From Paraphysomonas bandaiensis (lineage: Eukaryota > Chrysophyceae), in NCBI GenBank assembly GCA_965644295.1, contig CBFFRP010000054.1:22831-86830 (forward strand): a stretch of DNA of 64,000 nt. The letters run 5' to 3'. Shown in pieces: positions 43,652 through 55,747 of this stretch. The translations under genes were made by a program, and so were the position numbers. The notes beneath the pieces are model-generated. The model did no database searches and was not told where the DNA came from. It was given only the letters and a program-made list of their open reading frames with translations. Numbering within the stretch: position 1 is the stretch's first letter; every line of letters starts with the position of its first letter.

Positions 43652-44525
43652 ATGTTACAGAAAGTGAATGCGACAGTTGTCAGTGTAGTATGTGGTATTC
43701 TTTTCCTTCTCATAGTATACCTGTGGTTTGAATCTCGTGAAGATGATGGTGAGGGGAACAAAGTGTTTAGTCCACAAAAGTTGGGTTTAGCATTGAAAAA
43801 TATGTTCGGTCTCTGTTTACCTGATGCAATTCTACTTTACTTTGCAAGAATATGTATATGTTGTGGATACGTTGGTAATTCATGCATGGAACATATACAT
43901 GCAGAAGAGGAAATTAGAGAAACTAAAAGAATGGCTCGTCTAGCAGCTACTTTAAGTCGAAAAGTGGAATCATCCAAGAAGAAGAAAAAAAAATCGAAGA
44001 GAAAAGAAGAGTCTGATTTCGAAGCTTTGCCAGATGAAGATGACATTGAGATTGGAGGTGATGACAGTGATGACCACCACTTAGAGGCACACATGTAAGT
44101 TCTTGATGTGCAGTGTATCATATTTGTAACATCTTATGTCTGTGCTGTGTAACGTTGCACTGTCCAGAATCCCTCGTCAGATAACAGCAAGAGGTCAACA
44201 TGACGATGAAGATGATCCCTCTCCAAAGCTGAGGACAAGAAATATTTCCAAAAAGGATGCCAGTATGGAGCGACCTCGGGAGAAATACAAGGTTCAAACT
44301 GATTACGTGCAATCCGCGTCACAGTGGAATTTTGAAGACTCAACCACACCCGGAGAAAAAGTTGATGATAATCGCCTGAGTCTGTCACAACATTCTGATA
44401 GTAGCGCTAGTAGTGGAAGTAGTTTATTTAACAATACGTTGGTGCCGAAACATGTGATTGAGGCGCATATAGCTGTTGAAGATCAGTTACTGGCCCATCA
44501 AACGAAAGCTTCCAGTTATTACTAA
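43652..44525 (+). CDS. Unknown single-pass membrane protein with poly-Lys and Ser-rich tail
   Basis: Two exons, 43652-44094 and 44168-44525, give 266 residues. One N-terminal TM (~9-27, VVSVVCGILFLLIVYLWF), a second hydrophobic, Cys-containing segment (~60-76, DAILLYFARICICCGYVG), then a lysine run (SSKKKKKKSKRKEE), an acidic run (PDEDDIEIGGDDSDD) and a Ser-rich C-terminus ending SSYY. No family is recognised. The charged tail suggests a cytosolic scaffold or sorting tail. Confidence 0.7.
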
Positions 44526-45334
44526 TATTTTGTATTATTGGTTGAGTTTTGTTGTGAATAGAGGTCTTTATTTTTGTTATAATAAGTCACTCCTTTTGAA
44601 TTATTGAGAATTTATGTCTGATGAGAGTGCTACTTTTGCTGAATGATGCCACGAAGTTTGAGTAGTTGTGCACAGCCGCACGAATTCCAACAATACTGGT
44701 AGCAAAAATTATGGAATTGGAAAAGTGTGGGTCCTGATAGTAAATTGTTGCTAATTTCAATGCTAAATTTACAATATTCAAATATAAGTATTGAATTGCA
44801 ATATCCTATGATAAGCATTGCAATTTATGACTTATGATTTTATTGATACACTTAATTGGCCAATAAATTTCCTTCTATTCTTTTTGCTTTTTTGAATAGC
44901 TTGCGAAACATCAACATTCCAAAAAGTCATTTGCTTGCAAAATATAAGTCATAACAAATCTAGATCCGTTATACGACCTCTCATAAAATCTGTGTACATT
45001 CCAGTCACACATTCGTGATATAGCGATATAGCGACAAAAGAGATACAAACACTTAACATCATTCACCATTCACACAATCACCATATTGGCAAAAGAAACA
45101 GTCAAAACTAGTATATGGAAATTTAGCTCACAAATATCAAGAATGACATATTCATGTACTGCTTACTGTTTAACCATAGCCTAATTGAAAACCAAGACCC
45201 TCAAAATATGATGATTAAAGAATACGGAATATAAAAATCACTCTATTTGTAACGTATATAACTGCATCATTCAGAAAAAATAGCTACTAGAGTGTAATAT
45301 CTTTCACTGATAGTAAATACTGTAAAATTATAAA
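44526..45334. other. Intergenic region, convergent 3' ends
   Basis: AT-rich spacer between the 43652 (+) and ZIP (-) genes. No supported feature. Confidence 0.5.
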
Positions 45335-46369
45335 TCAGTACAAGAAAATAACAAGAGAAGCCGCCATGACGACCATACCAAGGAGAGTGAAATGACTGAC
45401 GTATTTATCCTGTGGGTCGTACTTGTGTGCAGTTGGGAGGAGTTGATATATGCATATGTTGACCATCATACCAGAAACAGCACCAAAAAGAATAGCATAA
45501 ACAAGGTCTCCAAACATTGTGCTGAGCACTATCCACCCGAGCCCAGCAGCAATAACCTCAGATAAACCGGATACACAAGCCCATAGGAAGGCTCGATGGC
45601 GATCACCGGTTGCAAAATATATAGGAATAGCGACACATAAACCTTCTGGAATATTGTGAATCGCGATTGCCACAGCTAGTGCTAGCCCAACCGCCGGATC
45701 TGCAAGGGTAGCTACAAATGTCGCAAGGCCTTCCGGGAAGTTGTGCAATCCTATGGCAAGGGCAGTAACCAGACCCATTCGGTGTAGTTTTCCATCAATG
45801 ACTTTCTTCTTGTTCTCTAGAGTTACACTTCCAGTCTCTGATGACTTAGGCTGTGAAGAACAATCATCAGACAAAACTGCCTTATCAACTGCAAGCTCAA
45901 GAGAGTTCAGCTGGTCCAAATCATTATAATTAGCGCTGTGAGTCGTATCATCATTTACGGCTTGATTTCGACACTTCGTTGCGTCGACATTGTTTGCATT
46001 CATGGCAACATCGGCTAATATATCAAAATCAATTTCACTGTGGCCCATGTCATCAGGATCCAATGTATGTACAATCTTGTTCAGTACATTCATCAATACA
46101 AATCCGAAGAAGAAGCATAACGTAGTATACAAATAGGCATCCGACTCTGAGAACCCATCGTCTTCAAACGCCCCAAGAGATTTAGAAAATATTTCAATAA
46201 AAGAGACATAAAGCATAACCCCAGAAGATATTCCTAATGCTGCACCCAATGTAATTTTATTGGCCAGTTTGATATAAGTGGGGTGATAAACAACAGCAGC
46301 GCCTAAACATGTCGATGACCCCGCTCCACATACCAAAACAAATGCAAGTGCAGTATCACTTAGTGTCAT
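45335..46369 (-). CDS. ZIP-family metal transporter
   Basis: Intronless, 344 residues from ATG 46369 (in-frame upstream codons to 46474 have only a GTG start). Imports Zn, Fe or Mn into the cytosol. Eight TM segments with a His/Asp-rich cytosolic loop between TM3 and TM4. The metal-binding helices read GLHNFPEGLATF (TM4) and AIHNIPEGLCVA (TM5), the doubled HNxPEG of the ZupT/ZIP subfamily. The C-terminus SHFTLLGMVVMAASLVIFLY is the last TM and ends without a tail. Plasma or endolysosomal membrane location is unresolved. Confidence 0.95.
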   Translation of the reverse strand: MTLSDTALAFVLVCGAGSSTCLGAAVVYHPTYIKLANKITLGAALGISSGVMLYVSFIEIFSKSLGAFEDDGFSESDAYLYTTLCFFFGFVLMNVLNKIVHTLDPDDMGHSEIDFDILADVAMNANNVDATKCRNQAVNDDTTHSANYNDLDQLNSLELAVDKAVLSDDCSSQPKSSETGSVTLENKKKVIDGKLHRMGLVTALAIGLHNFPEGLATFVATLADPAVGLALAVAIAIHNIPEGLCVAIPIYFATGDRHRAFLWACVSGLSEVIAAGLGWIVLSTMFGDLVYAILFGAVSGMMVNICIYQLLPTAHKYDPQDKYVSHFTLLGMVVMAASLVIFLY

Positions 46370-47694
46370 CTTAGTCAATATGATTGCAATTCTAAATGAA
46401 ATTTGTTCAGTAATTGACACTAGTATCTCATATATCCTTGCAGCGTTTTTGAATATGATTTTGTGGCCCACCACACATCATACTGATGAATAGCACCCAG
46501 CGCCATATATATAGTAGGATATGTCCATTCAAGATTTTTGAATTTTCTAGAAAAATGAGGGATTTTTGTTGAGAGAAACAAGCAGAACACCGTATTGACA
46601 GTCAGCATCATATTTTTCGGAAATAAATTGATGCAAAAATCCTTCATATTACTGCAATATATTTACGGCTGGAATACAGATAATTATTGTCTCAAAATTA
46701 GAGGTTTATATCATATATACGACAGAACACATACATATATATAGACTGGACAGTCAATGTACACTAGCTAACAGTAACAGTATATTGTCAAGAAGCGTAC
46801 TAGATTTCGTTCACGACAACTATGTGGGATCTGTGGTGGTGTGTTGACCGTAGTAAAAGTATCGGGCCTGTAGATCCTTATTCTAGGAAAACTTGCGTCG
46901 TTAATTGCAGTAAAACGAGCAGAGTAGTTACCTTTATGCTGAGTCTTGTATAAATATGGATACATATACATGTAGATCTCGATGTCCCATTCAATACTTC
47001 GACACAGTATCATGTGATCAGACTGTAGACATCTTTATTAAACCATTCAGTAGTGATATACACAAGAAGTATCGAGAAAAGTGTCTAGATGAAAGTAACT
47101 GCAGATCAAACCATTAAATGCGAATTGATTGTCGGAGTAATACGTCATATATGTCCACCGTTTTGTTCTGTTAGGTTTATTGATGGATGCGTATTTGTCA
47201 GTACTTTCTCGTGATGTGAAGATTCTATCTACTATCTACAGCTTTTGATTGTGAGGGAATATTGAGTTTTGTAAACAATTGAAAAACTGTGTTTTTATAG
47301 GTTTTGAATTGTGATGGTAATTTGAAGAGTACACTTTAGTTAAACAATCCTAACGTGTCAAATATTGATACAGTATTTTTATAATCGCAATTGCTTCAAC
47401 GGTTACGACATACAACAGCAGTACGATACTATATCAACATGATATTTTCAAGTTTACTCTCTATACTGGTTATCATATTTCTGTCTATGCTTGTATACTG
47501 TGTATTCTGTATACAACTGATGTCTCCGTGATTATTTATGGCACATTATTTACTTTATCATCATTACTATCGTCGATAGCAGCTATATCATAAATTGCAT
47601 AGCACGCTAAAGAACAATAATTACTCCATAATCCACTGCAGCAAGCACTTTGAACTGTTTACTACTTTGAATCCGGTTTTATTTCAAGGAGGAT
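46370..47694. other. Intergenic region
   Basis: 1.3 kb between two minus-strand genes: ZIP's 5' flank and the carboxypeptidase's 3' flank. A 75-codon ORF at 46420-46647 (-) just upstream of ZIP looks weakly protein-like but has no supportable structure. Nothing else seen. Confidence 0.45.
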
Positions 47695-49172
47695 CTAAGG
47701 ATGCGCCTGAATATACTGGCCCATAGCTACAACAGCTGCAAAGATCTCCTCTCCAGAGGGGATAATTTCCTCAGGGGGAAGCAGGAACCCAAATTCTCCA
47801 GTATCACGTAACTCCACACCGTACGAATACTTGACGCCACAAACTCCGTAAGTGTAATCCGCGGAAGAACCAGAGGCTGGGTATATTGTGGTCGCAATGG
47901 GGCCATACTCATAAGTCTTGCCGTGAACGGATTTGATTGCTGCAACAGCTGCAGCGGAGAGACCATTCTACATGTAGATGCGAATACATATAAGAACATC
48001 GGCAGGCTTGAAGGGAATAATTCAGAAACATAGTTTGTACCTGATCTGCGTAGTCCGGTGGCAGCTGATCGGTGTAACCCCAGTTAGACATCCACAGCTG
48101 CGAGTAGGAGTGGAAGTTTATGTAGCCAACGATTGACTTGTGGTCACATATGTAGGACTGAACGATCTGTACCTCCACCTCTGACGCAGCAGACGGGCCT
48201 TGGTAGGAATCGGAGCAAGAAATAGGGCTAGTGCCAGCCTCGCCCCAGTGAAAGTCCCAATTCCTGTTAGGGTCCACACCAACGCACTTGTTGCTGTCAC
48301 AAAGTTACACACTAACAACATACAAACAATAAATAAACTAACTTTCCGTTAACACTTCGAGTCTTGCGCCACATACGATCCTCCGCCCATGTGTACTCGT
48401 AGCCATCAACATTAATAATTGGGCACACGATCACGTCATATGTATCTAAAAGATAGGTTGAATTCGAACCGTCCGGCTTGCCGTAGCCTCTCAACAGCGT
48501 GTCCGCAATATATGTCACTGTCGGGACAGCAATCCACTCTCTAATACCATACAAATACATCTCGTCACTAACAATCACCTATCAATTTAGTAACGTTTAT
48601 CACCTGGCGTGGATGCCAGCATCGAACCACAGGGTAGGTTTATTAGCCGAAGGATCCGTGGAGAGAGTTATGATCTTAATGTCTCTACCCTCGTAGGTCT
48701 GACCGATAGTTGAAACCGAAGAAAACTGAGGAAACTCTTTGGCCTATTAATCAAAATTACAAATCCTATTATTCGCAGCATGATTAAGCAGTACCAGGGA
48801 GTCAATGTAGTCATAGACTTCTTCCCAAGTGTGATAGCTCTCAAAATAAGAAACATCTGAGCGAGATGCAAGTTTCTTTTCCTTGTCGATTAAGCTTTGT
48901 ACGTCCTGGATCATAACTCTGCATTCGACACCGAGGTTATCAAGAGTTTGGGTCACTTCTCTTTTATTCATAGGAGTTACGAATATATCGACTGGACCTC
49001 CAATTCGTCTAGGTTCCATCCAAAAATCCCAATCCGATTTTTCGCTGAGGTCATGCAACTTATCAAGTTGTTCAGTGGTGGTAGGATTACATCGAAGGAC
49101 CTGATGGCTGGTATAGGCCTTCGCAGCAAGGGACACTGTCACAAGTGACCCAAGAACAGATAAAAAAAGCAT
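47695..49172 (-). CDS. Secreted zinc carboxypeptidase, A/B type (M14A), with propeptide
   Basis: Five exons (48795-49172, 48604-48743, 48343-48540, 48041-48293, 47695-47967), phase-consistent, give 413 residues, the usual procarboxypeptidase length. Signal peptide (MLFLSVLGSLVTVSLAAKA), activation domain (~20-110), then the catalytic domain. Zinc ligands: H and E in AGIHAREWIA, and H in NFHSYSQLWM. Substrate-carboxylate Arg/Asn in VDPNRNWDFHW; general base Glu in YGVELRDTGEFGFLLP. The residue matching specificity position 255 (GSSADYTYG) is Ala, so preference for hydrophobic or aromatic C-termini (A type) is predicted. Probably digestive, extracellular or in food vacuoles. Confidence 0.96.
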
Positions 49173-49689
49173 TAGATATTAATAAAAGTGTAAATCACTC
49201 AGTCTACAATATAATTTTGTGTCAGAGTATGAGCTGAATGTGATAATTAATTAATGCAATCAACCCATATATTATTGTATACTATTGTGCAGTATTGGTG
49301 GGATGCGGTGTGTTGCGTACGAAGAGGGTGATGATGTGGTGGATTTCTACTGGCGGTTCGCACATCAGTATGATATGGTATACTGTGCAATAATATCCTA
49401 CAAAAACCAAACTGAAAAGATGGATTTTCAGTACAGCAGAGTGGAGTACATGATACAGTACTGCTGTATACCTATATCTATATACAAATAGCAGTACAAC
49501 AGTACATACATGGAGTGCAGCAGTACAGCAGTACAGCAGTACATGGAGTCGATAGTTGTATACACGCTCTATATCTTATCAAACAACCACAACATACACG
49601 TCTGTCTGACTCGCTTAACAGCTTCACCATATCCATATCTCTAATACTCCTTTCAGTTATAGAGAAACATTCTTTCAATTAATCTAATA
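49173..49689. promoter_or_regulatory. Divergent intergenic region with CAGCAGTAC repeats
   Basis: Lies between the carboxypeptidase (-) and CLU (+) starts. From ~49460 to 49550 it has ACAGTACTGCTGTA and a short tandem of CAGCAGTA units (about 49518-49544). The same word occurs at 7607, 32437, 43347, 47408 and 59085-59130. A promoter or stem-loop role is conjecture. Confidence 0.45.
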
Positions 49690-52600
49690 ATGGAAGTATT
49701 GGAAGGATCTCTATGGAAGCAAAAGAAAACTATGACAGGTTTTAAATGGAAGAAACGGTGGGTTCGATCAGATGGTTTTGTTTTAATTCAATGGCATGTA
49801 AGTAACTTAATAATTCAATATATATTATTATAATGAATTGTATTATATAGTCTGATATTAAACCACATGAGAAAGTTAAACCCAAACATATTTATCGTTT
49901 AGCAAATTGTACAATTCGTGAAATTAAAACAAATCGACCATATGCTTTTAGTGTGACTGATAATGATACTGGAGATACAATTATATTTGCTGCCACTAAA
50001 GTAACTGAGTATGACTCATGGCTGAGCATACTCTCGCAAGATCCGTATATAGAGGACGACGAAAATCTTGATGAGTCTGATCATATGTCCACAGAAAAGA
50101 TTACTGATATCGTGCTGGAGTTTTTTGATACCCATAATATAAGCAAAGTGCGTTGATGGATGGCGTTGTATGGTTTTGTGCTGACGGGTTTTCGTTCAGA
50201 GTCTGTATATTCGTGAGATTGATGCTTCCATTTTTCCTAGACTTTTGCATACTATTAACGTGCAAATGGCTGAACCTGAGGCACTTCGTGTAGCCCACGC
50301 ATTGCAAACTTCAACAGGTGGGCTGATACTGTTATTGGGCTGTTGTGATGAAATTCTGTGTAGGTTCTATTGTGTATACAGAATTCATGAAATGGCTACA
50401 GCAGCAGATGGATCATGGGGAGCTGTCAGGCGTAGAAGATGATGACTGGGAGGAGAAAGAAGGTAGAGGAGATAGCGATGCGGAGAAAGGCTCTCTCTCT
50501 AGCGCTGACTCAAGGGGGGCCACAGGGGGTCGAAGGAGACCCAAGAAACGAGAATTTGGAAAGGATGAAGTGCTGAGATTCAATAGCAACGGGTGGGCAC
50601 CGCATGCGTTGTGACATCAGCTTATCTGCAATTCTCTCTTACACTGTTGTTTCCCTCGCATGCAGGTCCGCCTGGCGTAATATCCCCGAGCCCGCGCTAC
50701 TGGCAGGGGTATTGGACGTACGTAGGGTGGATGTCAGCCGCACTGCTGCTGATGTGGCATCTCTTCGAAACATGACCCCTTCCGTGGTAGAGTCAGCACA
50801 GCATTTGAACGATGAGGATGAGGGTGAGGGAGTAGATAAAAACGACTGGAATAGGAGATACCAGGAGTTGTGCGAAGAGGTGGGGCGCATTCCCCTAAAC
50901 AACCAGCTGCCTGAGCACTTTCATTCCTTATATTCTCTTTGTGCTTTACAAGGGTCATTCCTCAATTCCGCTGCTTCCGGTAAGTTTACATTGCTCCTGC
51001 ATTTTGCATTGGTGACCCTGTGTTCTTCCATGTCTAGGTGCACAAGCTATAGTTGACAGCTACTCCCTTCCTAATGCTCTCAAGCCGGGGCAGTTGCTTG
51101 AAATAGGTAGCAGTAGGCCCGATACTGAAAGAAACGAGGACGTCTTCCTTATCGATGGCCTCATCTACCGCCTGCTGGGCGCAAATTGTACGGATCGGGA
51201 TCGCGAGCCATCGGAATCCCGGGCAAAGTTTTTAGCCTGCTCTGATGATATCGTGCGTAAGATAACTGGCAATGAAGTACGCGGGTTATTTGCAGTTCAA
51301 ATTGCCACGTGCACATTCGGGAACACTTCTGTGAACACTAGAAACCTGGACGTTACTCGCCCGTCGATTTTGCTTACTACCTTGGTGGATTATTGTGGGT
51401 TTAGAGTACAGGTTTTTGCCCCAGTTGCCATTGATGAGACATCCACACTTGTATATGGGTTTGCTTCTGCAGAAAATCTTTTTGTGAACGCCAACCCGGT
51501 GCTGCAAAGTATTCTTCCAGTACTCGCTAAAGAGATGAATCTTGGCACAACTACGAAACAAATTTTTACAAGCCCTGTTACACTCAACCAGTTTCAGGCC
51601 CAAGATATGAAAAAGACGGCATGCGAATATATCAGTCGCGACCTACAGCTGCACGTTGCATCCGACAATAGGGTGTATTTATTGAACTTTTCCGGCCTTT
51701 TCCCGCCAGATCTCCCACGACCAGATTCGAACGATGTACTCACAAGGAGTTTGCGACCGGAGTTCGTGGCGGAATACTCAGAGGGACCTATTGCTTGTGA
51801 GGCAGTACGCTACGACCTCGATAGTCAGGCTACCAATGACGTGGTGTCTGAGGCAGGGGACTCACAGGATGAAGGGGTAAATGCCAGTAGGTCAGTGCGA
51901 CCAACAGTGTTGCTGAAGCCCATGCAGCCGGTGGTGCATTGGATACGAGCGGCGTCCTCTTTGAGGGAAGAACTAATACCGGATATTGTAATGAAACTGG
52001 ATTTGATAAGTACCTTGCCTACTGACTCCTATGGTCTTACAGAATTCCTACACGCCCACGGGGTAAATATGAGGTAAATACAATAACTAACTACGCTAAA
52101 TAACTGAAGCCCTTGCTCATTCCATTAGATACCTAGGTGATATATACACCCGAAGTCGTATGCCTCATGTCAAGGAGATTGTGTTGTGCGAAGCTATCAG
52201 TCGTTCCTGTAAAGTCGTTTTGAACCATGCCCTGGGGCGACTTGCACGACGTGGGCGCGGCCAAACATTGGTCGCAGAACAGCGGAAGAGAAGTAGAGCC
52301 GAGAACTATATAGAGCACCAGGGCACAGTTTTAAAGAACAAAATAGACACAGTTGTAGATATGTTTAATGTCGTATTCGGATACGGTGAAGTTACGGATG
52401 ACTTTTGGCAGAGTAAGAAAAGGTCTCCTTTTATTATGATTTTTATTTTTTCTTTGTGTTTTAGATGTGCTTCCGGCAGTGGTGTACGATAAATTTCAAT
52501 TAGAGATGCCGAAAGTTGATGATAGGAATGTTCTTGTACACATGCCGCAGCTCTTTCAAGCTATGCAGTACCACACTGGGTGTGTATTTCGAACGGAAAA

Positions 52601-54184
52601 GCAGTACGAGTTCTCTTCACCATCTTCACGTAAACCGTTTGCTGTGGAAGATGTTCTAGATTTATGTGCATCATACAAATTTTGTACCTCGTTTCCCGGA
52701 GTTTTGCACTCTGTGAACACTCTTGCAGAGTCATTTTTGGCAGCTGGAATGTATGCGGATGCAATCAATTCTCTGAAGCTGCGTCTTTCAATGCAACAAG
52801 TGTGCTGCAGGAATATACGTAGGCCTTCCGTGAAAATGAAGCACGAGATTGTTGTTACGACATATACACTAGCTCTGTGCTACTACTTTGCTAGGAAGTA
52901 TGACTCCGCCTCTGCGCTCGCGAGAACTGTGCTTGATGACGGGCCTAGAGACACACCAACTGCTGCCCGAATGGTTACGCTTCTAATGTGTGCAGATTTC
53001 GCAGCTGGAAAGATGGCGGATGCCATGAAACATTATGAAGTAGCGAGGGGTATTTACATATATGCCCTTGGACCACGACATCCAGTTCACTGTTTGCTGT
53101 TTTCAGCCTTGGCGGATTTATATTTTACAGTCAAGGCCTTTGCACACTCTAAACTGATGAATTTGAAAGCCATAGATTTTTGTCATCGTACAACAGGAGA
53201 AAACCACGCGTTATACGCGTCGCATGCGTTTAAGGTCGGCGCCCTATTACTTAGAGAGAAGTCTTTTATTGAAGCGGAAGATATATTCAAGAGTTCTCTG
53301 AAAATATTTAAACAGTTATGTGAGGCAGGCGGTGATTACGATGCCGAAGTGGCATCCTGTTTGCATGGTTTATCGATCGTCAGCAGTGCATTAGAGGATA
53401 ACGACGCCGCAATAAATTACGCTATGAAGTCTTTAGCGCTTACTACCAGTGAAGGGAAGTATATTTCTCCACAGGCCGTCAACTGCTTGCTCCTGTTAGC
53501 GGAACTTCACGAAAAAAATAATTTATATTCGGAAGCTGTTGAATTATATGGAGATGCCTGGAGCATCGTGTTTGCATATCCTGGTGACTATGATCTGGCT
53601 CCCATGTTACTGACATTGTCGGCAAGGATAGCCAGCGCCTTCCTTAGTAGCCAACCACTTCACACGAGAATGCTGTTTGACTCTGTTGCAGCTGATATCC
53701 ATGATATAAAGAAGCGGGAATGGGATATCGCTTGTTCTCTTGTTTCGAAATCTCTTCTGAGTGAGACACCAGTGGACTACATGAAAACTCTTATTGCTGG
53801 ACTTGTTGAAAAGAATAACCCAGGTAAGCCTTTATATTTATAGATGAATTTGTTAACTTCAGTAGTTTTGAGCTCGTCGGCGATGCTCGGACAGTCTAAT
53901 GTGATTGGTGTGCCATGTCCTGACAAAAAGTGGTAAGTTGTTGCTGAATTCGTGATTGTTCTGCTGATACCACCGTGTTTAGGTTTGAGCACGCTCCCCA
54001 GGTACCAACTCAGCAGTTACCACGCAGTAGGTCTCTTCAAAACACTACAAGCCACGATAATCAATTGGAATGTGAAGATAGTATTGATGAAAGTACAGAA
54101 CAGATTTCAAAACTCAAACGGAGTGGTATTCCTTTGGAACTTGAAGCTGCTGTTGTATTGAAGCTCATTTTGGAGTTGATATAA
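49690..54184 (+). CDS. CLU: CLU (clustered mitochondria) protein with N-terminal PH domain
   Basis: Ten exons (49690-49797, 49851-50147, 50200-50317, 50364-50592, 50666-50979, 51038-52073, 52129-52412, 52465-53823, 53866-53932, 53983-54184), all phases matching, give 1337 residues. Residues 1-~110 form a PH domain (LEGSLWKQKKTMTGFKWKKR, closing helix TEYDSWLSIL). The CLU domain runs ~275-640: NDWNRRYQELCEEVGRIP, RPSILLTTLVDYCGFRVQV, YLLNFSGLFPPDLPRP. Then come the CLU-central block LTEFLHAHGVNMRYLGDIYT and a TPR array (~830-1180; e.g. TGENHALYASHAFKVGALLL, PRHPVHCLLFSALADLY). CLU/CLUH/FMT proteins bind mRNAs for nuclear-encoded mitochondrial proteins and control mitochondrial distribution. 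A PH domain is not part of the usual architecture and may recruit the protein to a phosphoinositide membrane. Confidence 0.9.
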
Positions 54185-54760
54185 GAATTGTGATACGTAT
54201 TAAGAGTGCATAGGTGGCTTGAAGTGTTTCCCTAGTTTTATCATCTGATTATCTTCGCTATGGAAGGATCAGAACGGAAGTGTGTTCATGTTTTGCAGTT
54301 ACCTGCCATAAGTTGGATCATGTATTAAATGTAGAGATATTTTTCAATCTAGTCGAATTGGTTGAATTACCTAGTAACACCAATTTCAGTGTAAATGCTT
54401 AGTCAAAGTAATTATGATTCGACCTAGTCAATTGTGATAAAAATCCTAGTCTTAAATTTTACTAGTCATAGCTACGCATTACAGATTGGTGAGGTAGAGT
54501 GAAGCACTACAGCATATATCAGGCCGTTCATTCAGCGTTTACGAAGTCTGAGAGCAGAATAATATAGGGGAACTACTATTCATCTACTAATCAAATTGGT
54601 TGAATTACCTAGTCACGCCAAAAGTGGTGTGAAGACCTTCTTGTCAAATGGTTGAAAACTCAAGTCATTTATAGTTTACAATGACTGGGGGTTTGATGGG
54701 TCACCTAGTCAGTATTAATAATTTTATTCAAAAATGGAAGCATATAGTCTAGAGTCTAGC
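54185..54760. other. Intergenic region with a direct repeat
   Basis: No gene. AATTGGTTGAATTACCTAGT occurs at ~54355 and again at ~54594 in direct orientation, each followed by divergent CCTAGTCA-type sequence. This may be a decayed small transposon. Confidence 0.55.
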
Positions 54761-55747
54761 CAGGGCCTGGTAGCCATTAATGGCTAATTATTATGGCATT
54801 ACTATTAATGGCCCACTAATACCCTTAATACCTAACTAGATTGTGTAGTGCCCCCTTAATTACTAATTTAGTTAAATAGCAGACTACGAATTGTAACTAC
54901 ACATCATCATTCTTTTCGCTCTCCACTGGCAATCAGGATATCAGGATGTTCTTGCAAGGCTTCATATGAAAGGTATTAGCATGTAATTGGCAAGGATGTA
55001 ATTTGATTTATGTTTCTACAAGCAGGTGTCATAATCAACTTTGCGCGACTAAAGAGTCTCTCAACAACGTTAGATTGTGCTTCGATATGAGGCATGCTGT
55101 GGTAGTTATTTTAACCCTTTACCATTCCTTAATATATGGTACAGTAGAATTGTTTTTTTGTGTAACTTCTTTCAAACTTTGGGAAAAAGTGTATTTTCAT
55201 GAATGTTTTCAAGTTGAAATATGCATATTTTCAATGTTTTTAGAATTTTTGGGTATGAGTATGTTGCTCCTCAGGAAACTGTTTCCTAATTCTTGTAGTA
55301 TTAAGTTTGCTGCTCATAAAGTTGCCCCGAAGTAGCAGTAGAGGTGCATGAACATTGTTTAACATTGTTTCGGGTTTGTTCGGAGTATAGAGAAGTACTA
55401 TGTCTTGACGACTCTTTATTCTAATTCTGTATATATAGCATATATCAAGTGCCAGTGCCAGGTAAAAATATACTGGATTGAAATATATTACAATTATTTA
55501 TTTTTGCTTGCTACAATATTTTTATTATTATTGGAGAAAAATTTGGCCTCGCAATATATTCATAGAGAGAGAGAGATGCTTGTGTCTTTGAAAATAGATT
55601 TAATTAATCATAAATGACTCTTCATAACCACATAACTCATTAAATGCCATTAATGTCCCATTATTGGGTGCCCAGTTCCCGGCAACTATAATGGCATTAT
55701 ATTTACTAGTTATTAATGCAACTACTATTAACGGTTACGAGGCTCTG
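54761..55747 (-). mobile_element. hAT-type DNA transposon remnant
   Basis: About 987 bp bounded by inverted termini CAGGGCCTGGTAGCCATTAA (left) and, read from the right on the minus strand, CAGAGCCTCGTAACCGTTAA (16/20 matches). Flanking GTCTAGC at both edges (54754-54760 and 55748-55754) is the target-site duplication, 7-8 bp as in hAT. On the minus strand, ~54995-55075 translates to VERLFSRAKLIMTPACRNIN, the hAT C-terminal dimerisation signature (xxVERLFSxAxxxxTPxR). The rest of the transposase is missing, so it is a deleted, immobile copy unless helped in trans. Confidence 0.8.

Noticed and set aside
55003-55335. 110-codon plus-strand ORF
   Set aside because: Lies within the hAT remnant, antisense to the dimerisation fragment; no domain.
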